64,000 nt of DNA from assembly GCF_004328645.1 (NCBI RefSeq), contig NZ_CP031395.1:1885501-1949500 (forward strand). Reading direction: 5' to 3'. A program made the translations under genes and the position numbers. Position 1 is the first letter of the stretch. Each line of letters starts with the position of its first letter. This DNA comes from Hylemonella gracilis (lineage in GTDB: Bacteria; Pseudomonadota; Gammaproteobacteria; Burkholderiales; Burkholderiaceae_C). Under the pieces are notes generated by a model. It had not been told where the DNA came from. It saw only the letters and a program-made list of their open reading frames with translations, and ran no database searches. Of this stretch, positions 8,595-18,076 are shown piece by piece.

Positions 8595-10316
8595 TCAGGG
8601 CGCCGAGCCTTCGCGCAGCGGGGTCAAGGCGGCCAGTGCCTCCGCGTCCGTGCGGTACAGCCGATGCGCGGGATCGTGTGTCTTCCAGCCCGCGCGCAGC
8701 AGGGTTTGTTCCACCGGCAGTTTCATGCCGCTGACGTGCAGCAGCACTTGCTGTTCGCGCAGGTGCTGGGCGATCTTGAGGAAAGTCTCCGCGCCTGTCG
8801 CATCCAGCCGGTTGATGGATTGCGCGAACACCACCAGATGGCGGGTGTCGGGATGGGCGGCCAGGTGCTCGACGATGGCCCGCTCGAATTCCGCCGCGCT
8901 CGCGAAGTCCAGGGCGGCGTCCATGCGCAGCCCGCTGGTGTGGGGCGCCAGCGGCGGCAGATGCCAGAGGTGGCGGTCACGCAGGCTGCCGTCGGGGTGC
9001 AGCCCCACTTCGATGATGCGCGGGTGCAGGCGCGTGTAGAGAAAGTGGCCCAGCGAGAGCACGACGCCCGTCAGCACGCCCCAGTAGAGCTGGGGCGCGG
9101 CCAACAGTGTCACGGCGAAGGTGAGCACGGCGATCACCGCTTCCGCGCGGGCCACACGCCACAGCCGCATGAACTCGCGGGGTTTGATGAGACCCAGCAC
9201 CGCGGTCACGACGATCGCCGCCAGCACCGCCTGCGGGACATGGTGCAGCACCGGAACGAAGAACAGCAGGGCCAGCAGCACGACCACGGCGCTGAACACG
9301 GTAGACCAGCCGGTGCGCGCGCCGGCATAGAGATTGAGCGCGGAGCGCGAGAAGGAGCTGCTGACCGGGAAAGCCCCCGAGAAGCCCGCGGCGATCTTGC
9401 CCAGGCCCTGGCCGATCAGGTCCTGGTCCTGGTCCCAGCGCGTGCCGCTGCGCTCATGGTCCACCTTGGCGCTGGAGGCGGTTTCCAGGAAACTGATCAG
9501 CGTGATCACCAGCGTGGGCAGCAACAATGCGCCCAGCAGTTCCCAGCCCGGCCAGGTCGGCAAGACCAGCGAGGGCAGGCCGGCGGGCAAGGCCCCTACC
9601 ACGGCGCCGCCAGAGGCTTCGTAAGACATCAGGTAGGACCCACCCGCGGTGGCCAGCACGGCCAGCAGCACCGCCGGAAAGCCGGGGCGCCAGCGCCGGG
9701 CCAGCACTAGCCAGGCCAGCGTGCCAGCGCCAAAGGCCAGAGCCCGTGCGTCGATCGCCGCCAGGAAGGCCTGTGGCCCGGTGAGCAGGCCGAGCCAGTC
9801 GGACCCGGCGTCCAGGCCCGTCAGCGCCCGCAGCTGCGAGCCGATGATGAGCCAGGCGGCGGCCTGGGTGAAGGCCGTGAGCACCGGGGCGTTGACCACA
9901 TTGAGCAGCCAGCCAAAGCGCATGAATCCCAGCAGCAACTGCAGCAGCCCGGACAGCAGCGCCAGCCAGATGGCCAATTGCACCCACTGCACCGATCCCG
10001 GCTGCAGGCCGGGCACGGCGCCCGCCAGCCCGGCACCGACCAGCAGGCCGGTGAGCGCCGTGGGGCCGACGGCCAGGCGGGTCGAGGAGCTGAACAGCAC
10101 GGCCGCGATGGCCGGCAGGATGGCGGCATAGATGCCCGTGACCGGCGGCATGCCCGCCAGCGTGGCGTAGGCCACGCTCTGCGGGATCAGCATCAGGCCC
10201 ACGGTCAGTCCGGCCAAGGCTTCGCCACGCAGCAGCGAGGCATTCGGACGGGGCCAGTTCAGAAAGGGGAAGAGGGCGGGCAGGCGCGCGCGCCAGGGCG
10301 CAGAAGGTGAGGGCAT
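8595..10316 (-). CDS. SulP family inorganic anion transporter with STAS domain
   Basis: A 573-residue SulP/SLC26-type transporter. It begins with [30 protein letters not shown] and [18 protein letters not shown], the signature first membrane helices. Roughly a dozen helices follow, then a C-terminal STAS domain with [19 protein letters not shown]. Substrates in this family are sulfate, bicarbonate or dicarboxylates, and the sequence does not say which. The frame is open to 10496, but ATG 10316 matches the family N-terminus. It diverges from valS across a 226-base gap. Confidence 0.92.
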   Translation of the reverse strand: MPSPSAPWRARLPALFPFLNWPRPNASLLRGEALAGLTVGLMLIPQSVAYATLAGMPPVTGIYAAILPAIAAVLFSSSTRLAVGPTALTGLLVGAGLAGAVPGLQPGSVQWVQLAIWLALLSGLLQLLLGFMRFGWLLNVVNAPVLTAFTQAAAWLIIGSQLRALTGLDAGSDWLGLLTGPQAFLAAIDARALAFGAGTLAWLVLARRWRPGFPAVLLAVLATAGGSYLMSYEASGGAVVGALPAGLPSLVLPTWPGWELLGALLLPTLVITLISFLETASSAKVDHERSGTRWDQDQDLIGQGLGKIAAGFSGAFPVSSSFSRSALNLYAGARTGWSTVFSAVVVLLALLFFVPVLHHVPQAVLAAIVVTAVLGLIKPREFMRLWRVARAEAVIAVLTFAVTLLAAPQLYWGVLTGVVLSLGHFLYTRLHPRIIEVGLHPDGSLRDRHLWHLPPLAPHTSGLRMDAALDFASAAEFERAIVEHLAAHPDTRHLVVFAQSINRLDATGAETFLKIAQHLREQQVLLHVSGMKLPVEQTLLRAGWKTHDPAHRLYRTDAEALAALTPLREGSAP

Positions 10317-10542
10317 GGCCGCGATTATTTCAAATCCCCCGGCAGGGACACGGCCGGGAAGGACGGCGCGCACTGTCCCAGCAGCCCGCCCGCGGGCGGG
10401 TTTGAGGCCTTGTCCTAAAATCGGCGGGTTTCGAGGGTGCACCTTCAGCGCGGAAAGCGTCCGTCCCTGCGCGGACCACAACCTGCCTTGCCGCATCTTT
10501 CCCCCTTCTTCCCCTGTTTCTCCGTCTCACGGCGTCTTCACC

Positions 10543-13500
10543 ATGACCGAAGCCATCCAGCAACCCGGCCTTGCCAGTCTGTCCAAGTCCTTTGAACCCG
10601 CCGCGCTGGAGGCGCACTGGGGGCCTGAGTGGGAGCGGCGCGGTTACGGTCAGGCTGGCCACCGCGGCACGGGACAGCCCCAGGCCACGGTGCCTTCCTT
10701 CGCCATCCAGCTGCCGCCGCCCAACGTCACCGGCACGCTGCACATGGGCCACGCCTTCAACCAGACCATCATGGATTCGTTGACGCGCTACCACCGCATG
10801 CGCGGCCACAACACCCTCTGGGTGCCGGGCACGGACCACGCGGGCATCGCCACGCAAATCGTGGTGGAACGCCAGTTGCAGGAGCAGAAACTCAGCCGCC
10901 ACGACCTGGGCCGCAAGAATTTCGTCGCCAAGGTCTGGGAGTGGAAGGAAAAGTCCGGCAACACCATCACCACCCAGATGCGCCGCATGGGCGACAGCGT
11001 GGACTGGGACCACGAGTACTTCACGATGGACGAGAAGCTGTCCAGCGTGGTGACCGAGACCTTCGTGCGCCTGTACGAGCAGGGCCTGATCTACCGCGGC
11101 AAGCGCCTGGTCAACTGGGACCCGGTGCTGCAGTCGGCGGTGTCGGATCTGGAGGTGGAAAGCACCGAGGCCGAAGGCAAGATGCATTACGTGCTCTACC
11201 CCTTCGTCGACGGTCCGCAGACCGTCAAGGGCATCGCCGGCGCGGCCGATGAGGTGCGCCCCGGCATGGTGATCGCCACCACCCGACCGGAAACCATGAT
11301 GGCCGACGGCGCGCTGGCCGTCCACCCGGAAGACGAACGCTACAAGCACCTCGTGGGCAAGCAGGTTGTGCTGCCGCTGATGGACCGCACGATCCCCATC
11401 ATCGCGGACGATTTCGTGGACCGCGCCTTCGGTTCCGGCTGCGTCAAGATCACCGGCGCGCACGACTTCAACGACTACGCCTGCTCGCAGCGCCACGGCC
11501 TGCCGCTGATCACCATCTTCACACTGGATGCCAAGGTCAACGAGAACGGTCCCAAGGCCTACCAGGGCATGGACCGTTTCGACGCCCGTAAGGCCTTGGT
11601 CAAGGATCTGCAGGAGCAAGGTTTTCTGCAGGAGATCAAGCCGCACAAGTTGATGCTGCCGATCTGCGCGCGCACGGGCCAGGTGGTGGAGCCCATGCTC
11701 ACCGATCAGTGGTTCGTCGCCATGAACAAGACCCCACGCTCCCCGCTGCGCGTGGTTCGCGGCCCCCCGAGGGGGCCGTGCCCGGCTTGGGGCGGCCCGG
11801 TGCCGGGGAGCAAGTTCACGACACACGGTCCATCGCGCAAAAAGCCATCGACGCCGTGGCCTCCGGCGAAGTCAAGTTCGTGCCCGAGAACTGGGTCAAC
11901 ACCTACAACCAGTGGATGAACAACATCCAGGACTGGTGCATCAGTCGCCAGCTCTGGTGGGGCCACCAGATTCCGGCCTGGTACGACGAGGACGGCCAGG
12001 TTTACGTTGCGCGCAACGAGGCCGAGGCCCAGGCTCAGGCCGGCGCCGGCAAGAAGCTCACGCGCGACGAAGACGTGCTGGACACTTGGTATTCCTCTGC
12101 CCTCGTGCCTTTCAGCACCATGGGCTGGCCCGAGGCGCTGGACGATGCCACGCCGACCAAGGATTACGACCTTTACCTGCCCAGCACCGTGCTGGTGACG
12201 GGTTACGACATCATCTTTTTCTGGGTGGCCCGGATGATCATGATGACGACCCACTTCACCGGTCGCGTGCCCTTCAAGCATGTCTACATCCACGGCCTGG
12301 TGCGCGACGCGCAAGGCAAGAAGATGAGCAAGAGCGAAGGCAATGTGCTCGACCCGGTGGACCTGATCGACGGCATCGCGCTCGCGCCTCTGCTGGACAA
12401 GCGCACCACCGGCCTGCGCAAGCCCGAGACCGCGCCCGCGGTGCGCAAGAACACCGAGAAGGAATTCCCCGAGGGCATTCCCGCCTATGGCGCCGACGCG
12501 CTGCGTTTCACCTTCGCGGCCCTGGCCTCGCTGGGGCGCAGCATCAACTTCGACAGCAAGCGCTGCGAAGGCTACCGCAACTTCTGCAACAAGCTCTGGA
12601 ACGCCACCCGCTTCGTGCTGATGAACTGCGAAGGCAATGACTGCGGCTTGAAGGAGCACACCAAGGAGCAATGCCAGCCCGGTGGCGAATTCGCGGGCTA
12701 CATGCAATTCAGCCCGGCCGACCGCTGGATCGTCTCGGCCCTGCAGCAGGTGGAAGCCGAGGTGGCGAAGGGCTTCGATGAATACCGCCTCGACAACGTG
12801 GCCAACGCCGTCTATGACTTCGTCTGGAACGAGTTCTGTGACTGGTACCTGGAAATCGCCAAGGTGCAGATTCAGACCGGCAACGAAGCGCAGCAACGCG
12901 CGACACGGCGCACCCTGATCCGCACGCTGGAAACCATCCTGCGCCTGGCCCACCCCATCATCCCCTTCATCACCGAGGAGCTCTGGCAGAAGGTGGCGCC
13001 CGTGGCGGGCCGTTGGCCTGCCCCGTCCGATGACGACGCGGGTCGTCGTGGCGCGTCGGTCAGCGTGGCCGACTACCCCCTTAGCCAGCCCGAGCGCATC
13101 GACCCGAAGGCCGTAGCCGAAGTGGCGCGGCTCAAGCAGCTCATCGACGCCTGCCGCAATCTGCGGGGCGAGATGACCGTCTCGCCCTCGACCCGCCTGC
13201 CGCTCTACGCGCTGGCCGCCAACGCGGCCGACGCCGACTTCCTGCGGCAATGGGCGCCGGTGTTGCAGTCCCTGGCCAAGTTGAGCGAGGTACGGGTCTT
13301 CACGGCCGAGGCCGAATGGGCCGTGGCCGCCGAAGCCGCCCCGGTGGCGGTGGTGGGGGAGGCTCGCCTGTGCCTGCACATGGAGATCGACGTCGCGGCC
13401 GAGAAGGTTCGCCTGGGCAAGGAAGCGGCGCGCCTGCAGGGCGAAATCACCAAGGCCACGGCCAAGCTGGGCAACGAGGCCTTCGTGGCCAAGGCCCCAC

Positions 13501-13601
13501 CGGCCGTGATCGAGCAGGAGAAGAAGCGCGTGGCGGACTTCACGGCCACGCTGTCCAAGGTCCAGGCCCAGTTGGGGCAACTGGAAAAAATCGCGTCATG
13601 A
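10543..13601 (+). CDS. valS: Valyl-tRNA synthetase, reading frame interrupted near 11732-11810
   Basis: Charges tRNA-Val with valine. The N-terminal part (from ATG 10543) has the class I HIGH-type motif [15 protein letters not shown] and the editing domain; its frame continues to a stop at 11919. The C-terminal part, in a different frame from about 11810, has [13 protein letters not shown], the KMSKS motif ([10 protein letters not shown], near 12321) and the C-terminal coiled coil. Between MNK at about 11729 and [14 protein letters not shown] at about 11807 lies a GC-rich palindromic insert. One extra base in the run of six C at 11763-11768 would join the halves. An essential gene, so sequencing error or in-frame insertion is more likely than true loss. 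Confidence 0.9.
11732..11808. repeat. GC-rich palindromic repeat inserted in valS
   Basis: About 77 bases unlike any valS family sequence, built of nested hairpins. They are CCACGC/GCGTGG (11734-11739 and 11750-11755), GGCCCCC-CGA-GGGGGCC (11761-11777, perfect 7-base arms) and CCCGGC/GCCGGG (11781-11786 and 11802-11807). From memory, repeats with a CCCCCCGAGGGGG core followed by GGCTTGGGGCGGCCC are common between genes in Comamonadaceae. Here it sits inside an essential coding sequence and coincides with the frame break. Confidence 0.6.
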
Positions 13602-13656
13602 AAGGCTGGCATGCTGTCGCCTGGAATGCATGTATCCATGAAGGAGTGAAGAGCGC

Positions 13657-14550
13657 ATGAGCAATGAGATCAAGACCGCAGTGTTTCCGGTGGCCGGCCT
13701 GGGCACCCGTTTCCTGCCCGCCACCAAGGCCAGCCCCAAGGAGATGCTGCCCGTGGTGGACAAACCCTTGATTCAGTACGCGGTGGAAGAAGCCTACGCC
13801 GCCGGCATCCGCCACATGGTCTTCGTGACCGGCCGCAACAAGCGCGCGATTGAAGACCATTTCGACACCGCCTACGAGCTCGAGAACGAACTGGAGCACG
13901 CCGGCAAGCAGGCGCTGCTGAACGTGGTGAAGGCCATGGCGCCGGACGACATGCTGTGCTCCTACGTGCGCCAGCCCCGCGCGCTGGGCTTGGGCCATGC
14001 CGTGCTGTGCGCCGAGCACCTGACCGAAGGCGCGCCCTTCGCGGTGCTGCTGGCTGACGATCTGATGATCGGCCCGGACGAAGGCCCGATGAAGGGGCAG
14101 CATGTGCTGGCGCAGATGGCGGAAATCTTCCGTCGCCAAGGGCGCAGCGTGCTGGCCGTGCAGGAAGTGCCGCAAGACCAAGTCAAGCGCTACGGCATCG
14201 TGGCGGGCACGCAGGCGGGTGAGCGGCTGTTGCAGATCGAGCGCATGGTGGAAAAACCCGCGCCCGAGAAAGCGCCTTCGCGCCTGGCTGTGTCGGGTCG
14301 CTACATCCTCACACCGGCGGTGTTCGAGCAGATTCGCCAGCAGCCGCGCGGTGCGGGCGGTGAAATCCAGCTGACCGACGGCATCGCGGGCCTGTTGACG
14401 CACGAAACGGTGTATGCCTACACCTACGCGGGCAAACGTTACGACTGCGGCAGCAAGGAAGGATTTCTGCAGGCCACGGTCGAGTTGGCCCTGGCGCACC
14501 CGGAAGTCGGCGGCAGCTTCCGCGAGTACCTGAAGACCTTGGCCGTCTGA
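13657..14550 (+). CDS. galU: UTP-glucose-1-phosphate uridylyltransferase GalU
   Basis: A 297-residue nucleotidyltransferase making UDP-glucose from UTP and glucose-1-phosphate, a precursor for LPS, capsule and trehalose synthesis. The N-terminus [25 protein letters not shown] is the signature nucleotide-binding loop. [13 protein letters not shown] and [12 protein letters not shown] are also standard. ATG 13657 follows a strong AAGGAG site at about 13640. It lies 55 bases after valS. Confidence 0.97.
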   Translation: MSNEIKTAVFPVAGLGTRFLPATKASPKEMLPVVDKPLIQYAVEEAYAAGIRHMVFVTGRNKRAIEDHFDTAYELENELEHAGKQALLNVVKAMAPDDMLCSYVRQPRALGLGHAVLCAEHLTEGAPFAVLLADDLMIGPDEGPMKGQHVLAQMAEIFRRQGRSVLAVQEVPQDQVKRYGIVAGTQAGERLLQIERMVEKPAPEKAPSRLAVSGRYILTPAVFEQIRQQPRGAGGEIQLTDGIAGLLTHETVYAYTYAGKRYDCGSKEGFLQATVELALAHPEVGGSFREYLKTLAV

Positions 14551-14570
14551 TCGGCGTCGCCTTGTTGCAG

Positions 14571-14690
14571 CGGTAGCTGCGCGAGTTGGGGGAGTGCCAC
14601 CCGCCTCATATGATTTGCTGCGCAAATCGAAATCGGCGGTCGGCACTCCCCCAACGCGCTTGAAGGGGTGCCCTCGTTCTTCAGCTACCG
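14571..14690. repeat. 120-base nested inverted-repeat element (REPIN/MITE-like)
   Basis: Three nested inverted repeats share one centre. Outer arms are CGGTAGCTG (14571-14579) and CAGCTACCG (14682-14690). Middle arms are GTTGGGGGAGTGCC (14585-14598) and GGCACTCCCCCAAC (14642-14655), perfect over 14 bases, continued by ACCCGCC/GGCGGT. The inner hairpin is GATTTGC-TGC-GCAAATC (14612-14628). It fills the gap between the convergent galU and tusA genes. It may also stop transcription, although no T-run follows. Palindrome geometry resembles mobile non-coding repeats. Confidence 0.7.
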
Positions 14691-14725
14691 TCGTCCCGCA
14701 GACGGATGGCGGTGCGCAACCAAGC

Positions 14726-14953
14726 TCAGCGCCGTTTCAGCACATGGATGAAGTCCGCGCCTTCGCTGCTCTGCTCCAGCAATTCGTTGCCGGTCTGCTT
14801 CGCGAAAGCGCTGAAGTCACGCTTGGAACCTGGGTCGGTCGAAACCACGCGAAGCACCTGGCCGCTCGTCATTTCGGAGAGGGCCTTCTTGGCTTTCAGG
14901 ATGGGCAGGGGGCAGTTCAGCCCCCGCGTGTCCAGTTCACGATCGATCTGCAT
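14726..14953 (-). CDS. TusA family sulfurtransferase
   Basis: A 75-residue TusA/SirA/YedF-fold protein. The sulfur-carrying Cys14 lies in the signature RGLNCPLPILKAKKAL. Members relay persulfide sulfur in tRNA thiolation or sulfur metabolism. The frame is open upstream, but ATG 14953 gives the exact family length. It begins 19 bases after the end of the fapA-like gene on the same strand and may be co-transcribed with it. Confidence 0.92.
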   Translation of the reverse strand: MQIDRELDTRGLNCPLPILKAKKALSEMTSGQVLRVVSTDPGSKRDFSAFAKQTGNELLEQSSEGADFIHVLKRR

Positions 14954-14972
14954 GGCGGGTCCGAATTGCGAC

Positions 14973-16603
14973 TCAGGTGACCACGGTGGACGTGCCACGC
15001 GAGTCGATGTGCAGGATGTGGCCACTCGGGTCAAGAGTGAAGGCGCCGGCCTCATAGGGTTTCTGGACCCGGCGCGAGCGCTTGCCGAAGATCAGGGCCA
15101 CCGAGCCTTCCAGGCCCTGGGTGATCTCGATGCGGGCGTCCTGGAACAGGGCCAGCTGCTCCTCCAGCTTGTTTTTTTCCTTCAGCATCTTGGCCCAGGC
15201 TTGCAGCGCTTGCTGCAAAGAGGACTGCGCGCGCGGCAGCAGGTTGTTCTTGTCGCCATTCGCCTTGAGGTGCTGCACGGCTTTCTTCAGGTTTTCCTGT
15301 TCGGCTTCCATCTTGGCGATCTCGGCCTGCACTTCGAGCAGCTTGGCCTCGAGGATGGGGTTCACGCCCACCTGCACCGTGGTCAGCCCGCTGGCGTCGT
15401 CCGCACCGATCTGCGGGGCACGCACCAGCATCATGCTGCGCGCAGTGCCGCCGACGATGCGTCCGCGTTTCTGGGCCTTGATGCCCACCACGATCTGGTT
15501 GAGCGCCTGCAGCTCGCTTTGCAGCACCATGTCGTCGATGGAGATGACCGTGCCGGCCGAGACTTCGGAGTTCTCGACGAAGCGGGCCGAGACCGCGCCT
15601 TCGGCCTTGACCTTGGCGTGGGCGATGATGCCGCGGCCGATCTGGATGTCGCCGCCGGCCTCCAGCTCCGCGCCCTCGACCGTGCCGCCAACGACGATGT
15701 TGCCGGTGACCTTGACCTTCATATTGGCCAGCACGTCGCCCTTGATCTGGATGCTGCCGTCAAAGCTGACGTTGCCGCTGTCCATGTCGACCGAGTCCAT
15801 CGACAGCAGGTCCTCGACCAGCATGCCGTTTTCAACCTGCACGGGCTGGCCCTTGATGTCGGCTTCCAGCACGTTGAAGTCGCCGGGGAATAACGCACGC
15901 CCTTGAGGACGTTGGCGAAGGGGGTGTCGATGCCCGGCGAGGGATGCACGGCATTGCCGCGCACGTCACGTCCCGGCACGCCCTGGGTGGCCGGGATGCG
16001 GCGCATCAGCGGCGTGCCCGGCTGCACGAAGGGGATGTCGCCCAGTTCGCGGAAATCGATCAGGCCATCCTCGTTCACCTGGGGCACGCGCACCGCGACG
16101 GTCTTGATCAGCAGCTTGAATTCGGCGTCGGCACCGTCCACGGCGGGCTTCTGGAAGGCCACCTCGATCTTGGTGGACATCACGGCCTTGCAGGCCACCA
16201 GGACGGCTTTTTCGTCGATGCCGAAGACGACACCGGCCTGCTGCATGGCGCGCGCCACGTCAGCGCGCTGCAGCGTCTTGCCACCCCGCGCCGGCGCCAC
16301 CTGCAGCCAGGCGACCGAACTGTCCGCGGCGACGCCCACCATGACGGAGGCGTCCCGCTTTTCGGCGATGGCGATCTCGAAGCTCTCGGGGTTGCTCTCC
16401 CATTGCTCGACCAGGACGCCGACACCGTCGTCCAGAATCATCCAGGCGCCGAAGCCGGCCTGGTCGAGCAAATTGCGCACGGTGCCCCCGGTCAAGGGGG
16501 TGCGGCTCTCAGCCGCGCTGACCTGCGCGATCACTCGCATGCCTTGCTCCGACAGGACCAAGCTGTCGATGCCTTGGGGTTCGCTGCTTCCATCTTCCGA
16601 CAT
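14973..16603 (-). pseudogene. FapA family (DUF342) protein, split by one frameshift
   Basis: A FapA/DUF342 protein of about 540 residues read in two frames. The N-terminal part (16603 to about 15886) ends with HPSPGIDTPFANVLKGVRYSP. The C-terminal part (about 15886 to 14973) resumes with FNVLEADIKGQPVQVENGMLVEDLL and the FapA beta-helix repeats (GNVSFDGSIQIKGDVLANM), then a coiled coil near residues 380-450. Adding one base in the four-G run at 15885-15888 (plus strand) gives an intact protein reading YSPGDFNVLEAD. FapA-type proteins are linked to polar organisation of flagella and chemoreceptors. Broken only on paper if the base was missed in sequencing. Confidence 0.82.
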
Positions 16604-16714
16604 GGGAATTCTTCTCCTTGTTGTTTTCGGCGCGGTTTTGTCCGATTCCTACGTCATTCCGCCGACAGGCGGATAGTGTAGGGCCTCTTGAAGGGGGGAT
16701 GACCTTGGGGGCGG

Positions 16715-16751
16715 CCGCAATCGGGGCATCCCGGGTCTGCCCCGATTGCGG
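16715..16751. terminator. Perfect 14-bp hairpin between cysM and fapA
   Basis: Arms CCGCAATCGGGGCA (16715-16728) and TGCCCCGATTGCGG (16738-16751) are exact reverse complements around a 9-base loop. It lies 75 bases past the cysM stop on the minus strand. No T-run follows in either direction, so it may be an RNA-stabilising hairpin or a dispersed repeat instead of a classical terminator. Confidence 0.5.
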
Positions 16752-16825
16752 GCGTCGGCGTGGGTCTGAGGGCGGCTCGGGGTGGGGGCGGGTGGAGATT
16801 CCAGGGACCGTTTCCGGCACCTGGT

Positions 16826-17755
16826 TCAGGCCGGGAAAACGCCGGTGGACAGGTAACGGTCGCCCCGATCGCAGACGATGAACACGATGGTGGCGTCGCG
16901 CGCCTGCTCGGCGACCTGTCCGGCCGCCCACAGGGCCCCGGCCGCCGAAATCCCCGCGAAGATGCCTTCTTCCCGCGCCAGCCTGCGGCACATGTCTTCC
17001 GCATCGTCCTGGCCCACGTAAATCAGCTCGTCGACTAGGCTGGCGTCGTAGATCTTGGGCAGGTATTCCTGCGGCCATTTGCGGATGCCGGGAATCCGAG
17101 CGCCTTCGGCCGGCTGGGCCCCGATGATGCGGATGGCCGGGTTCTTTTCCTTGAGGAAGCGCGCCACGCCGGTGATGGTGCCCGTGGTGCCCATGGCGCT
17201 CACGAAATGGGTGATGCGCCCGCCGGTCTGCTCCCAGAGTTCGGGGCCGGTGGTTTCGTAGTGGATGCGCGGGTTGTCCGGATTGGCGAATTGGTCCAGC
17301 ACCCGGCCCTTGCCCTCGGCCACCATCTTGTCGGCCAGGTCGCGGGCGTATTCCATGCCACCGGCGCGGGGCGTGAGGATGAGCTCCGCGCCAAAGGCCT
17401 TCATGGTCTGGGCGCGTTCGATGGACAGGTCCTCCGGCATGATGAGCACCATGCGGTAGCCTCGGATGGCCGCCGCCATGGCCAGGGCGATGCCGGTGTT
17501 GCCCGAGGTGGCCTCGATCAGTGTGTCGCCCGGCTTGATTTCACCCCGCTCCTCGGCGCGTCGAATCATGGACAGCGCCGGGCGATCCTTCACCGAACCC
17601 GCCGGGTTGTTGCCTTCCAGCTTGCCCAGGATCACATTGCTGCGCTGGGCGTTGTCCGCCGCGCCGATGCGCTGCAAGGCCACCAGGGGGGTTTTTCCTA
17701 TGGCGTCCTCAATGCTGGGGTAGCCGTTTTTTCGGGGGTTTTGTGCGTCGTTCAT
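16826..17755 (-). CDS. cysM: Cysteine synthase CysM
   Basis: A 309-residue PLP enzyme making cysteine from O-acetylserine and sulfide or thiosulfate. The PLP Lys56 is in NPAGSVKDRPA, the phosphate or substrate loop in EATSGNTGIALA, and GTTGTITGV is the glycine-rich PLP-phosphate loop. The sequence around RIIGAQPAEGARIPGIRKWP resembles CysM (isozyme B) more than CysK. ATG 17755 is chosen over a GTG three codons upstream. It is divergent from tRNA-Leu. Confidence 0.93.
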   Translation of the reverse strand: MNDAQNPRKNGYPSIEDAIGKTPLVALQRIGAADNAQRSNVILGKLEGNNPAGSVKDRPALSMIRRAEERGEIKPGDTLIEATSGNTGIALAMAAAIRGYRMVLIMPEDLSIERAQTMKAFGAELILTPRAGGMEYARDLADKMVAEGKGRVLDQFANPDNPRIHYETTGPELWEQTGGRITHFVSAMGTTGTITGVARFLKEKNPAIRIIGAQPAEGARIPGIRKWPQEYLPKIYDASLVDELIYVGQDDAEDMCRRLAREEGIFAGISAAGALWAAGQVAEQARDATIVFIVCDRGDRYLSTGVFPA

Positions 17756-17794
17756 GGGCCGCACTGTGCCATAATTCGCGGCTTCTCTCTCCGT

Positions 17795-17879
17795 GCCGGA
17801 GTGGTGAAATTGGTAGACGCAGGGGACTCAAAATCCCCCGCCGCAAGGCGTGCCGGTTCGATTCCGGCCTCCGGCACCA
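17795..17879 (+). tRNA. tRNA-Leu (anticodon CAA)
   Basis: An 85-base leucine tRNA with CCA encoded. The acceptor GCCGGAG (17795-17801) pairs with CTCCGGC (17869-17875), followed by A and CCA. The anticodon stem GGGGA/TCCCC encloses CTCAAAA, anticodon CAA, reading UUG. A long variable arm (CCGCCGCAAGGCG region) marks it as class II. A T-loop TTCGATT is present. A stem-loop terminator follows at 17886. Confidence 0.96.
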
Positions 17880-17885
17880 CGCTTT

Positions 17886-17910
17886 AAGCCCGCTTTTCAG
17901 CGGGCGTTTG
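17886..17910 (+). terminator. Terminator after tRNA-Leu
   Basis: Stem GCCCGC (17888-17893) and GCGGGC (17900-17905) with TTTTCA in the loop, followed by a short T-rich GTTTGCTTTT. It sits 7 bases after the tRNA CCA end. A second near-copy lies 128 bases downstream. Confidence 0.8.
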
Positions 17911-17980
17911 CTTTTGTGCTTTCGACCGGAACCGAACCGGTACGCCTTGCGTGCGGCCGAATGTGAAGCGCACTGCGTGC

Positions 17981-18039
17981 GCGGGTTCGATTTCGGCCTC
18001 CGCACCATGCTTCAAGCCCGCTTTTAAAGCGGGCTTTTT
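17981..18039 (+). repeat. Degenerate copy of tRNA-Leu 3' end plus second terminator
   Basis: Bases 17981-18033 repeat 17851-17905 at roughly 90 percent by eye. The copied part is the T-arm (GGTTCGATT then CGGCCTCCG), CACCA, GCTT and the AAGCCCGC stem. The copy has lost one acceptor base and has no 5' half, so it is a tRNA fragment and not a gene. It ends in the stronger terminator AAGCCCGCTT/AAGCGGGCTT with five T (18014-18039). Flanking GAACCGGNNCCGAACCGG-like sequence is also repeated, giving a tandem unit of about 128 bases. Confidence 0.65.
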
Positions 18040-18076
18040 GCTGGGCGCCTCGAACCGGGGCCGAACCGGCTCGGCC

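Noticed and set aside
11709-11919. Programmed ribosomal frameshift in valS
   Set aside because: No slippery heptamer with a conserved stimulator is evident, and other genes here show the same kind of break at G/C runs, so a sequence error is simpler.
11706-13580. 624-residue open frame antisense to valS
   Set aside because: High-GC shadow frame; translation is rich in Arg/Gly/His without domain motifs, while the plus strand encodes clear ValRS sequence.
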